Assembly (NCBI GenBank): GCA_019911785.1
Contig: JAIOJM010000117.1
Span: 1-15,968 of the forward strand
Length of the DNA: 15,968 nucleotides
Source: Sulfuricella sp.
Lineage (GTDB): Bacteria; Pseudomonadota; Gammaproteobacteria; Burkholderiales; Sulfuricellaceae
Reading direction: 5' to 3'
Shown here in pieces: positions 7,942 through 14,607 of this stretch; the stretch's first letter is position 1; every line of letters starts with the position of its first letter. The notes below the pieces were generated by a model. That model was given only the letters and a program-made list of their open reading frames with translations. It was not told the origin of the DNA and did not search any database. Position numbers and translations under genes: made by a program.

Positions 7942-10727
7942 GCCGGTACTCCTTTGCCTTCAATCTTCTTGATCCGAACCGTGAATTCCTGGGAGCGGAA
8001 ACCCGCCACCACCGGCTCGACGTTGTAAGGGATCAGCTTGCTGGTGGCGGTACCCACTCCCACCGCGCGGGTGAGCACCGGGTTTTCCGCGCCGAACGAG
8101 GAGTACAGGAACACCGCGTCGCGGTGGATCAGGCGCGTGACATGGGCGTGGCCGTCCGCCGACTGGCCGGACATAACGTTGACCAGGTTGATCGCGTCGC
8201 CGTCCTTGATGCCGAGATAGGCCGCCCGCGCCGGATGGATCCAGACGTTGGTATAGACGCCCTTCTTGAACTTGTTGATCGCCGCCAGCACCGGATTGTT
8301 GCTGTTGGTCGAGGCGTAGGACACGGTCGGCGCCTTGCCGTAGGTGAAGTAGAACTCGTCGTCGCCCAGCGCCCCGGTCTTGGCGCCCTTGCGGCACTCC
8401 GCCGGGATGTGGGTGGCCAGCACGCTGAAGTTGGGCGCCTTGCCGCCGCCCTTCCTGAGCATGTCGAACAGGCCGGAATAGAACTCGACCCGCCCGCTGC
8501 CGGTGGGCATCGGCAGCTTCCGCGGCATGGCGGAATGTTCGAGGATTTTCTTGTGGTCCTCTTCCATATACACGCCTTTTTCGCGCAGCACGGTGTCGAG
8601 CTGCTTGACGGTGATGCCGGCTTTCTTCGCCGCCATTTCGAACGCCACCTCGCGGCAGGCGGCGGAGAACGGGCTCTTCACCTTCTGCGCCTGGTTGCGG
8701 GCGAGCTTCTCCCTGACCGGCGCGGCCGGCATGCCGGTGAGCTTTTCTACCCAGTCGAGGAAATGGTCGGTCTTGCCGCTGATGATCTCGGTGATCTTGA
8801 GCAGAATGTCCGGCATCTCGCGGGTATCGTAGAGCGGGTCGATCGCCGGATAGCGCGTCACCATGGCCAGGTCGTGGTTGACGCCGTTGCCGTAGATGTT
8901 GGGCTCGCCCCGCTCCAGGTAGGTCGAGTTGGGCAGGATCACGTCGGCGTACATGGTGGTGTCGGACGGCAGCACGTCGATGGCGATCACCAGCTCGACG
9001 TTCTTGTGCGACAGGATTTCCTTCCAGCGGCTGTCCGGGTAGTAGTGGCGCACCGGATTGGCGGCGTTGACCAGGATGGCGCGGGTCAGGTAAGGCTCGC
9101 CGTCGAAGTTGAGGTTGCCCTCCACCGACTCCTTGAGTCCGGTGTCGGCCATCACCGGCAGCATCACCCACGGCCGCCCCGCCTCGCGCTCCTGCTTGGA
9201 GAAGGCCCACGCCCAGCCGGGCTTGCCGTGGCCGAAATTCTTGCCGTCGGAGAAGGTGTCGATCACCATCTTGGCAAACGGCATGCCGGCCAGCGAAGTC
9301 ATCGGCGGGCCGGCGGGATGCCCCTCCTGCTGCGCCTTGAAGGCGTGCGCCGCCTTGTGGTGGAACTCGCCGCTCATGATCCAGCCGCCGGCGCGATCGA
9401 TGCCGCCGGTCAGCGCCTGGATCATCGCCTGCACCCGGCGCAGCATCATCATGTTGCCGTAGCGCGCGCCATGCCAGCCGGGATCGATGATCGCCGGGCG
9501 GGTGGTGCCGAATTCGCGCGCGATGCGGCGGATGGTGGAAGCCGCAATGCCGGTGGAATGCTCTGCCCATTCCGGCGTGTAGCTCTTCACCTCATCGAGC
9601 TGCGCCTGCAATACCGTCACCACCTCGCGGCCATCAAGCTTCAGGCCGGGCGGGGCATAGAGGGCGGGAAAGAAGGCGGTGCCGTCCACGTCGGTGGTGT
9701 TGTCGTTGGTCACGGCTGGAAGGGTGCGGATGGTGGAGGTTCTTTCCTGCACCACGCGCGGCTGGCCCTTGGCGTCCAGCGCCAGTTGCCACTGGCCTTC
9801 GGCATCGCGGTAAGAGAGGAACGGCATGTTGGAGTGACGCATCAGGAAATCGGCGTCGTAAAGCTTCTCGTCCAGCATGATCTTCAGCATCGCCAGGCAG
9901 AAATCGAGGTCGGTGCCGGGGCGTATCGAAATCCACTCGTCCGCCTTGGAAGCCGTCTCCGACTGGCGCGAATCCAGCGCCACCACCTTGGCGCCGTTCT
10001 TGCGCCCCTGGGCGAAGCGCACCATGCGGCAGGTGGACACCGCGCCGATCGAGGCGTTGTTGGCGACGAACAGGATGTACTTGGCGTTGTCGTAATCCGG
10101 CAGCACCTCGTCGTGGATGTTGAAGTTGCCGGTCACCGAGTCCGTGCCCAGATGCCCGGTGGTGACGCAGTGCTGCATCGGCGAGGCGATGATGTTCGGC
10201 ACCTTGTTGGCCAGCGCGAACGGCACCGCCCAGTTCATGTAGAACACGCAGGAAGTCCAGCCGCCCACCATGGTCCATTCCCAGGGCTGGATGTTGGCGG
10301 ACTTCTGCTTCTTGGCGATGTACTCCCAGGTCTCTTCCCAGCTTGCCGGGCGGAACTTCATCTCGCCGCGCCTGGAGCCTTCCACCCGGATCAGCGGCGT
10401 TTTCAGCCGGTCGGTGTCGTAGGTCTGGCGCAGCCCGGCCTGGCCGCGCGCGCAGATCTTGCCGCGGTTGAGCGTGGAGTTGGGATTGCCGTCGAGCTTG
10501 ACGATGCGCTTGACGCCGTTTTTGGTCTGCGTGGTGACGCGCAGATTGCACAGCGACGAGCAGAAATTGCAGATGCTGTAAGTGTATTCCTCGCTATCCG
10601 CCGCCCCGCCGCCGGTGGCGGATTTGCCCAGCAAACCTGCCGGCTTCAACAGCGTCAACCCGGCAGCGCCCAACCCTGTCGCCTTCAAAAAGGTGCGACG
10701 GGTCAGGCTCGGAAAATTCCAAGCCAT
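7938..10727 (-). CDS. Tat-exported molybdopterin oxidoreductase catalytic subunit (PsrA/PhsA/TtrA/SoeA-like)
   Basis: Catalytic subunit of a complex iron-sulfur molybdoenzyme, 929 aa, binding a bis-MGD molybdenum cofactor and one [4Fe-4S] cluster. The twin-arginine signal SLTRRTFLKATGLG (7-20) with hydrophobic core directs it to the periplasm. Cluster ligands are Cys53, 56, 60 and 92 (CNFCSSLC ... GKICARG). Cys187 in SPMQHCVTTGH is the likely molybdenum ligand, as in polysulfide/thiosulfate/tetrathionate-type enzymes rather than the Ser of DMSO reductase. The C-terminal dinucleotide-binding domain begins around TNSNNPVLA. ATG 10727 (GAGGGG upstream) is preferred over TTG 10742. The enzyme could reduce polysulfide, thiosulfate or tetrathionate, or oxidise a sulfur compound; this is not decidable here. 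Confidence 0.92.
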   Translation of the reverse strand: MAWNFPSLTRRTFLKATGLGAAGLTLLKPAGLLGKSATGGGAADSEEYTYSICNFCSSLCNLRVTTQTKNGVKRIVKLDGNPNSTLNRGKICARGQAGLRQTYDTDRLKTPLIRVEGSRRGEMKFRPASWEETWEYIAKKQKSANIQPWEWTMVGGWTSCVFYMNWAVPFALANKVPNIIASPMQHCVTTGHLGTDSVTGNFNIHDEVLPDYDNAKYILFVANNASIGAVSTCRMVRFAQGRKNGAKVVALDSRQSETASKADEWISIRPGTDLDFCLAMLKIMLDEKLYDADFLMRHSNMPFLSYRDAEGQWQLALDAKGQPRVVQERTSTIRTLPAVTNDNTTDVDGTAFFPALYAPPGLKLDGREVVTVLQAQLDEVKSYTPEWAEHSTGIAASTIRRIAREFGTTRPAIIDPGWHGARYGNMMMLRRVQAMIQALTGGIDRAGGWIMSGEFHHKAAHAFKAQQEGHPAGPPMTSLAGMPFAKMVIDTFSDGKNFGHGKPGWAWAFSKQEREAGRPWVMLPVMADTGLKESVEGNLNFDGEPYLTRAILVNAANPVRHYYPDSRWKEILSHKNVELVIAIDVLPSDTTMYADVILPNSTYLERGEPNIYGNGVNHDLAMVTRYPAIDPLYDTREMPDILLKITEIISGKTDHFLDWVEKLTGMPAAPVREKLARNQAQKVKSPFSAACREVAFEMAAKKAGITVKQLDTVLREKGVYMEEDHKKILEHSAMPRKLPMPTGSGRVEFYSGLFDMLRKGGGKAPNFSVLATHIPAECRKGAKTGALGDDEFYFTYGKAPTVSYASTNSNNPVLAAINKFKKGVYTNVWIHPARAAYLGIKDGDAINLVNVMSGQSADGHAHVTRLIHRDAVFLYSSFGAENPVLTRAVGVGTATSKLIPYNVEPVVAGFRSQEFTVRIKKIEGKGVPA

Positions 10728-10768
10728 GTGCGATCCCCTCAAATATTATAATTCTCTAATTTAACCCG

Positions 10769-10774
10769 CATAAA
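10769..10774 (-). promoter_or_regulatory. Candidate -10 element of the molybdoenzyme operon
   Basis: On the minus strand TTTATG lies so that transcription would start near 10760-10762, putting the FNR-type box centre about 40-41 bases upstream, the position used by class II FNR/CRP activation. A better-looking TATAAT at 10750-10745 would start transcription inside the ribosome site and so is less attractive, although the box would then sit near -63 (class I). Confidence 0.3.
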
Positions 10775-10794
10775 CAAGAAACTAGCAATGCGGG

Positions 10795-10808
10795 TTGACC
10801 AGGGTCAA
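10795..10808. promoter_or_regulatory. FNR/CRP-family binding box upstream of the molybdoenzyme operon
   Basis: TTGAC-CAGG-GTCAA has perfect five-base inverted half-sites around four bases, close to the FNR/Anr consensus TTGAT-N4-ATCAA. It lies 68 bases upstream of the catalytic subunit ATG, so anaerobic or redox activation of the operon is likely. The exact regulator (FNR, Dnr or a CRP relative) cannot be told from the site. Confidence 0.6.
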
Positions 10809-10836
10809 TCCTAGGCAACCAGGGGAAGGAACGTCA

Positions 10837-10850
10837 TTGATAATTCGCAA
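10837..10850. promoter_or_regulatory. Second, degenerate FNR-like site
   Basis: TTGAT-AATT-CGCAA has one perfect FNR half-site and a second half matching at three of five positions. Its centre is exactly 42 bases (four helical turns) from the centre of the box at 10795-10808, on the upstream side relative to the operon. Confidence 0.25.
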
Positions 10851-10913
10851 TCCGGGGTAAATTTCCCGGAACCGGCCTCCCTCTCCCTATTTCTGATAGA
10901 ATTTGGATGTAGG

Positions 10914-10946
10914 TTGAACTTTTTGCTTCAGGGTTCATCTTATAGT
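10914..10946 (+). promoter_or_regulatory. Candidate promoter of ssrA
   Basis: TTGAAC at 10914-10919 and TATAGT at 10941-10946 precede the mature tmRNA 5' end by about seven bases. The 21-base spacer is too long for a standard sigma70 promoter; TCTTAT at 10938-10943 would give 18. The -10 region is plausible, the -35 pairing uncertain. Confidence 0.35.
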
Positions 10947-10952
10947 CAGCAT

Positions 10953-11325
10953 GGGGGCGACCCGGTTTCGACGTGGGTTGCAAAGCAGTGTAGGGCATAC
11001 CGAGGCTCAGTTACCTCGTAAATCCATCTGAAAAAAACTAGTCGCAAACGACGAAAACTACGCTCTAGCCGCTTAATTGACGGTTAGACTCTGCACCGGT
11101 TGGTCTCTGGGCCGGCTTGAAGCCGCAAGGTGGAAAGAGCAGAGTCATTCACAGAGACTCGTGTCGGTCCGGGTTGCTTGAACCGATCCTAAACTTAAGG
11201 CAACTAGCGTGAATTCAGCCTGTTCGGTTGGCGTGATTCGGGCGAAATCAAATAATCGGACTAAGTATGTAGAACTGCCTGTAGAGGGCTTGCGGACGGG
11301 GGTTCGATTCCCCCCGCCTCCACCA
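10953..11325 (+). ncRNA. ssrA: tmRNA (ssrA), one-piece form
   Basis: Transfer-messenger RNA of 373 nt that rescues stalled ribosomes with SmpB. The 5' GGGGGCG pairs with the 3' CGCCTCC to form the 7-base-pair acceptor stem, including a G3-U pair, the alanine identity element; the 3' end carries A plus encoded CCA. The T arm is GGGGGTTCGATTCCCCC. The tag reading frame begins at 11044 and encodes ANDENYALAA followed by TAA (11074-11076). Pseudoknot-forming segments occupy the rest. An intrinsic terminator follows 7 bases later. The gene's 3' end is a common integration point for genomic islands, and an accessory segment does begin just downstream. Confidence 0.98.
11044..11076 (+). other. tmRNA proteolysis-tag reading frame
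   Basis: Ten codons GCA AAC GAC GAA AAC TAC then GCT CTA GCC GCT encode ANDENYALAA, ending in TAA. The tag marks rescued polypeptides for ClpXP/ClpAP degradation; this exact tag is the same as in E. coli. Confidence 0.95.
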
Positions 11326-11332
11326 TAATTTG

Positions 11333-11365
11333 AAATCCCAACTCTTATCGGTTGGGATTTTTTTT
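11333..11365 (+). terminator. Intrinsic terminator of ssrA
   Basis: A perfect 10-base-pair stem AAATCCCAAC / GTTGGGATTT with an 8-base loop is followed by a T run reaching 11365. Confidence 0.93.
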
Positions 11366-11366
11366 A

Positions 11367-11397
11367 CCCGGAGCGCCAGTGATGGCGCGGTTCCGGG
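11367..11397. repeat. Strong hairpin directly behind the ssrA terminator
   Basis: GCGCCA (11373-11378) and TGGCGC (11383-11388) pair around a GTGA loop; the outer CCCGG (11367-11371) and CCGGG (11393-11397) extend the stem across a small internal loop. No T-run follows. It begins one base after the ssrA terminator and may mark the edge of the accessory segment. Confidence 0.5.
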
Positions 11398-11586
11398 CCA
11401 TCGCCTCGCGCGCGGCACACCCACGACTGCGCCAGTTCCTGCACTTTTTCAGCCTCTCTCCTCGCTGTTTTCTCTGTTTGCCTCGCGAGCGCTTTCGACC
11501 CCATATCCAGTATTCATGCGGGTTTGCGCGGTGCTGGTTGCAAATGGCAACTGCTGTACCGGCGGCGACTGAGAACCGATAAGGCC
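11398..11586. other. Non-coding spacer between ssrA and the recombinase operon
   Basis: No convincing gene seen. Frames that stay open here run across the terminators on either side and show no family resemblance. The stretch could contain an att remnant, but no copy of the ssrA 3' end was found elsewhere in the window. Confidence 0.4.
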
Positions 11587-11609
11587 AAAAAAAACCGCCC
11601 GGAGGCGGT
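11587..11609 (-). terminator. Intrinsic terminator of the recombinase operon
   Basis: On the minus strand ACCGCC-TCCG-GGCGGT forms a 6-base-pair stem with tetraloop, followed by a run of T. It begins 23 bases after the stop codon of the last HTH gene. Confidence 0.88.
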
Positions 11610-11631
11610 GGCTGGCACGTGGGTGTCGTTG

Positions 11632-12105
11632 TCACGCGGATGGCAAAAGCACCCTGATCTGGTCTTTCCACGCGGTGGGCCACGGGCAGCGCATCAACTG
11701 CTCCAGCGCCGTTTCCGACGTACCGACCAACTGCTCAACGACCGCCGGGGCCAGCAAGGTCAGCCGCATCAGGCGGCGCACCTGTGTCACGTTGATCTCC
11801 TCGGCCTCCGCGATCTCGGCCACCGACCCCACGCGCTGCTCATCCAAAAGCCGCTGCCAGTGATATGCCAGCCCGAGGGCGCGCAGCAGCGCGGTGTCCT
11901 GCGCTGACTCGCGGGCCTGCCGCTCCCGGCGCGCCTCCTCCATGAATTCCTGCGGCGCATCCAGTGGCGTGATGATCTGCTTCCTCAAGCCCCGCTTGAC
12001 CAGCGTCCAGGGCACGAAAGTCTCCAACTGGACGCCGCCTGCGGGTGACGGCAATTGGTAGGTGACCGCGTCACCCTGGTACCGACCTCGGTGTTTCTTG
12101 CTCAT
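11632..12105 (-). CDS. ParB-like helix-turn-helix protein, first of a paralogous pair
   Basis: Protein of 157 aa, unnamed. A predicted helix-turn-helix lies at about 93-115 (VGSVAEIAEAEEINVTQVRR), of the ParB/KorB HTH kind, followed by LMRLTLLAPAVVEQL. The N-terminal part shares LETFVPW...KRG..K with the neighbouring 123-aa protein, and the region HWQRLLDE...LTLLAP aligns with that protein's YWQHLIDT...MTLLAP, so the two are tandem duplicates. This copy has an extra charged stretch (about 50-70, EEARRERQARESAQ) and a tail ending DQIRVLLPSA. Start ATG overlaps the upstream stop by four bases and has a strong GAGGAGG ribosome site. It is the last gene of the recombinase operon, before the terminator. 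DNA binding is likely; regulation or accessory recombination function is inference. Confidence 0.78.
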   Translation of the reverse strand: MSKKHRGRYQGDAVTYQLPSPAGGVQLETFVPWTLVKRGLRKQIITPLDAPQEFMEEARRERQARESAQDTALLRALGLAYHWQRLLDEQRVGSVAEIAEAEEINVTQVRRLMRLTLLAPAVVEQLVGTSETALEQLMRCPWPTAWKDQIRVLLPSA

Positions 12106-12473
12106 ACATCCTCCTCAAAGCGTTGCACGATCTGGCGTTGCGCCAACCAATCCACCGGCACCGGATTTCGCTGGAACCAGATCAAGTTCATTCGGCGCGG
12201 CTGCCTGCCGGTCATCAAGCGCTCGATGATGTCGGGCGCGAGCAAGGTCATGCGCAGGAATTCATTCACGACCGAGCAATGCAGTCCTTCTGCGCGCGCA
12301 ATCTCGGTGCCGCTGCGCATCGCGCCGGTGTCGATCAAGTGCTGCCAGTAGAAACCCCGAGCCAGTCCGTCGAGCAGCGTTACGTCATGGAAGTGCCGGT
12401 CGTCTGTGACTACGCGCCGAGCCCCCCGGCGACGAAACGCCAAGGGCACGAAGGTTTCCAGTGAGTCGTCCAT
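12102..12473 (-). CDS. ParB-like helix-turn-helix protein, second of the pair
   Basis: Protein of 123 aa, a shorter paralogue of its downstream neighbour. It starts MDDSLETFVPLAFRRRGARR; the predicted HTH spans about 52-77 (MRSGTEIARAEGLHCSVVNE) and is followed by FLRMTLLAPDIIERLMTGRQ. The last 30 residues contain NLIWFQRNPVPVDWLAQRQ, equivalent to PWPTAWKDQ of the neighbour. Its ATG shares one base with the stop codon of the serine recombinase (TGATG) and its stop overlaps the next ATG by four bases, so expression is tied to the recombinase. No enzyme motif is visible. The pair might act as a heterodimer or read two different sites; unknown. Confidence 0.78.
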   Translation of the reverse strand: MDDSLETFVPLAFRRRGARRVVTDDRHFHDVTLLDGLARGFYWQHLIDTGAMRSGTEIARAEGLHCSVVNEFLRMTLLAPDIIERLMTGRQPRRMNLIWFQRNPVPVDWLAQRQIVQRFEEDV

Positions 12474-13861
12474 CAGGCTTCGACCTCCAGCATTTCCGCA
12501 CCAATGCCGCTCGGCGCGAATTCTTCAATCAGCGCGTTCCAGCCAATCTCGCGCCACTTCACCTTGATGCCCTGAAGTTCACCCGTGTGGACAAGGTCGA
12601 TGCGCTCGATCATCAGATTTGCAATTCGATGGCGCTCGGCCGGAAACAGTTGCTCCCAGACGTCGTTCAGCCGTCCCATCGCCATCACCGTGGTCGCCTC
12701 GTCAATCTGGGCCCCATTGCGCTGGATGAAGCGCACCACCGATGCAATGGACTCCGGACTGGTCAGCACGGTGCGGATCTGCGCGATCACCGCCGCCTCA
12801 ATTTCCGGAGCAGGCAGGCGCTCGTAAGTTTTGCCCGGTGCGCCAAAGCGGCTCTCCGACTTGGACACGTAGTAGTGGTATTTGCGCCCGTTCTTGCGCG
12901 AGTAGGTCGGGTACATACGCTCACCAGACGGCGCGTAAAGCAGGCCGCGCAGCAGCGCATCGGTGCGTGACCGAATTTTAGTTTCCACCGAACGGCTGTG
13001 CGAGTCCTTGGCCAGCACCTCGTGTACGCGATCCCACAGTCCGTGGTCGATGATGGCCGCGTGTACGCCGGGGAACCACTTTCCCTTGTGGGAAATCTCG
13101 CCAAGGAAGATGCGGTTGCGCAGCAGCTTGTGCAGGTACTTTTTGTCGATCTGCGTCCCGTTGCGGATCTGGCCGTCCTGCGTCGTCCATGCCTTGGTGG
13201 TGATGCCCTCGGCGGTCAGGTTGGCGGCGATCTGCGTCGGCGAGCCGATGGTCAGCATCTGCTCAAAGATGCGGCGCACCACCGCCGCCTCGGTTTCGTT
13301 GATGACCAGCAGGCGGTTTTCGACGTTGTAGCCAAGTGTCGGCACGCCGCCCATCCACATACCTTTGCGTTTGGCCGCCGCGATTTTGTCCCGGATGCGC
13401 TCGCCGGTGACCTCACGCTCAAACTGGGCGAAGGACAACAGCACGTTCAGCATCAGCCGCCCCATCGAGGTGGTGGTGTTGAACTGCTGGGTGACCGACA
13501 CGAAGGAGACGCCGTGGCGCTCGAACACCTCGACCATCTTGGAGAAGTCGGCAAGGCTGCGCGTGAGTCGGTCGATCTTGTAGACCACGACGATGTCGAC
13601 AAGACCACGCTGGATGTCGGCCAGCAAACGTTTCAGCCCGGGGCGATCCGTGTTACCACCCGAGAATCCGGGGTCGTCGTAGTCATCGGCCACCGGAATC
13701 CAACCCTCGGCTCGCTGGCTGGCAACATAGGCGTGGCCAGCCTCCCTCTGAGCGTCGATGGAGTTGAATTCCTGATCCAGTCGTTCGTCCGATGACACCC
13801 GGCAGTAGACGGCGCAGCGTTTGCGCGCCTTGCTGGAGGCGATTTGCACTGGCGCGTTCAT
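12473..13861 (-). CDS. Large serine recombinase (resolvase/invertase family)
   Basis: Site-specific recombinase of 462 aa. The catalytic resolvase domain covers about 15-165, with the nucleophile Ser23 in YCRVSSDE, the DRLTRS motif (Asp97-Arg98) and SFAQFEREVTGERIRDKI on the long E helix. A recombinase domain follows (about 185-300: GYNVENRLLVINETEAAVV, RRIFEQML). Where this family normally has a cysteine zinc ribbon, the sequence LLRGLLYAPSGERMYPTYSR has no cysteines, so the ribbon is altered or lost. The C-terminal 120 residues hold helices but no named domain. The ATG overlaps the DUF2924 stop by four bases. The target site is unknown; proximity to the 3' end of ssrA suggests, but does not show, integration there. 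Confidence 0.93.
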   Translation of the reverse strand: MNAPVQIASSKARKRCAVYCRVSSDERLDQEFNSIDAQREAGHAYVASQRAEGWIPVADDYDDPGFSGGNTDRPGLKRLLADIQRGLVDIVVVYKIDRLTRSLADFSKMVEVFERHGVSFVSVTQQFNTTTSMGRLMLNVLLSFAQFEREVTGERIRDKIAAAKRKGMWMGGVPTLGYNVENRLLVINETEAAVVRRIFEQMLTIGSPTQIAANLTAEGITTKAWTTQDGQIRNGTQIDKKYLHKLLRNRIFLGEISHKGKWFPGVHAAIIDHGLWDRVHEVLAKDSHSRSVETKIRSRTDALLRGLLYAPSGERMYPTYSRKNGRKYHYYVSKSESRFGAPGKTYERLPAPEIEAAVIAQIRTVLTSPESIASVVRFIQRNGAQIDEATTVMAMGRLNDVWEQLFPAERHRIANLMIERIDLVHTGELQGIKVKWREIGWNALIEEFAPSGIGAEMLEVEA

Positions 13862-14307
13862 TTCGCACCGCCTTGCGCCAAGCCGAAGAACAAGGGCCCA
13901 GACCAGCGCGCGCCGGTGATGTACCGCGCCACGGCGGTCAGACTCTTGAAGGGGCGACCTTCGTACTCAAACTGGCCGGTGGCCGACACCGTGACCTTGT
14001 GTTCCCTCTCGCCCCATTCGCGCAGCAACACCGTGCCCGGCGCGAAATTGAACTCACGAGGTTTGGCGCGCTGTTTGATCTTGGAATGCTTTGCGCCAAT
14101 GGCCTCCAGCCGCTGGCGTGTGGCGACCGCGAGGCCACCGAATGCATCTTCCTGCAGCTTGTAAGCGACGCGGGATTCAACGTGGGTGCGGTTCGGGTAT
14201 GGCGGACGGCGGTTGAAATACCGATCCCACAGTGTCCAGAGCTCGGCCATCGGCAGGCACGACAGCTCGGAGATGCGCGCGGCGACGGATGCTTGTTTTT
14301 CGTTCAT
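13858..14307 (-). CDS. DUF2924-domain protein
   Basis: Protein of 149 aa matching the DUF2924 family. It has an N-terminal helical part (ARISELSCLPMAELWTLWDR, then YFNRRPPY), a middle RVAYKLQEDAFGGL, and a C-terminal half with PGTVLLREWGEREHKVTV, FEYEGRPFKSLTAVARYITG and TRWSGP-like ARWSGPLFFGL. No catalytic motif is evident. In many proteobacterial mobile elements this family is encoded directly before a serine recombinase, as here, so an accessory role in recombination or in control of the recombinase is a reasonable guess. It overlaps both neighbours by four bases (ATGA). Confidence 0.88.
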   Translation of the reverse strand: MNEKQASVAARISELSCLPMAELWTLWDRYFNRRPPYPNRTHVESRVAYKLQEDAFGGLAVATRQRLEAIGAKHSKIKQRAKPREFNFAPGTVLLREWGEREHKVTVSATGQFEYEGRPFKSLTAVARYITGARWSGPLFFGLAQGGAK

Positions 14308-14498
14308 GACAACGTCTTTTCTTGATATGGGGTTGTATGAACGCGCTGGTCGGGCAGTAAGCCAAGGTCAACTTCTCTCTGTTTGGCGGCCTGCGCAAGC
14401 TGGGTGCGGACGATGGCGGCCGCAAGGATTGTCGTGATCTCGGCAGCGCGGGCGCTGGCCGACATCTCGGACGGGGGATTGAGTTCGATGTTGTTCAT
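14304..14498 (-). CDS. Small hypothetical protein heading the recombinase operon
   Basis: Protein of 64 aa, starting MNNIELNPPSEMSASARAAE and then ITTILAAAIVRTQLAQAAKQ. It is mostly predicted helix and shows no family I recognise. ATG 14498 is chosen over an upstream TTG because GGAG lies five bases before it. Its stop overlaps the DUF2924 ATG by four bases. Conservation of the ATGA coupling supports it as a real gene; function unknown. Confidence 0.65.
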   Translation of the reverse strand: MNNIELNPPSEMSASARAAEITTILAAAIVRTQLAQAAKQREVDLGLLPDQRVHTTPYQEKTLS

Positions 14499-14540
14499 GA
14501 CGGCTCCGGGGAATAGCAACTGTCATGAATACTGAGCGCG

Positions 14541-14556
14541 ATCCTCCGAAGAGGAT
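14541..14556 (-). promoter_or_regulatory. cUUCGg hairpin in the leader of the recombinase operon
   Basis: In the leftward transcript ATCCTC-TTCG-GAGGAT forms a perfect 6-base-pair stem closed by an extra-stable C(UUCG)G tetraloop, 43 bases upstream of the first ATG of the operon. No T-run follows, so it is not a terminator; it might protect the 5' end or affect translation. Confidence 0.5.
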
Positions 14557-14576
14557 GGCAAAGGAGGGTAATTGCC

Positions 14577-14604
14577 TATCTTGCAAACATAAATACGCAA
14601 GATA
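14577..14604. promoter_or_regulatory. Inverted-repeat operator between the divergent operons
   Basis: TATCTTGC (14577-14584) and GCAAGATA (14597-14604) form a perfect 8-base inverted repeat around 12 A/T-rich bases. A third CTTGC copy follows at 14607-14611 and overlaps the -35 of the XRE-ImmA/IrrE gene. The arrangement fits an operator for an XRE-type regulator that represses itself and perhaps the leftward recombinase operon. Confidence 0.6.
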
Positions 14605-14607
14605 AAC

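Noticed and set aside
6184..8028. A 614-codon plus-strand frame across the B and C subunit genes
   Set aside because: Antisense artefact of high GC third positions; low-complexity His/Gln/Arg content and no start context.
5294..10727. A [NiFe]-hydrogenase operon, suggested by the HybE-like gene
   Set aside because: No large or small hydrogenase subunit or hyp gene is present; the catalytic subunit is plainly a molybdopterin enzyme with an N-terminal [4Fe-4S] motif.
7938..10727. Arsenate reductase ArrA or arsenite oxidase ArxA
   Set aside because: Operon layout (A-B-C-torD) fits Arx, but no arsenic-type active-site signature or neighbouring ars genes could be recognised; kept only as a remote option.
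7926..10751. A 941-codon open frame on the plus strand opposite the molybdoenzyme catalytic subunit
   Set aside because: It is a shadow: composition is His/Arg/Gly/Val-rich, no family resemblance, and the minus strand encodes a complete, motif-bearing protein over the same span.
10851..10870. Inverted repeat TCCGGG...CCCGGA upstream of ssrA as a terminator
   Set aside because: Six-base stem with no T-run on either strand and no gene ending nearby.
11345..11683. A 112-codon minus-strand frame between the recombinase operon and ssrA
   Set aside because: It runs through the operon terminator and into the ssrA terminator, and its sequence is Arg/Pro-rich without recognisable features.
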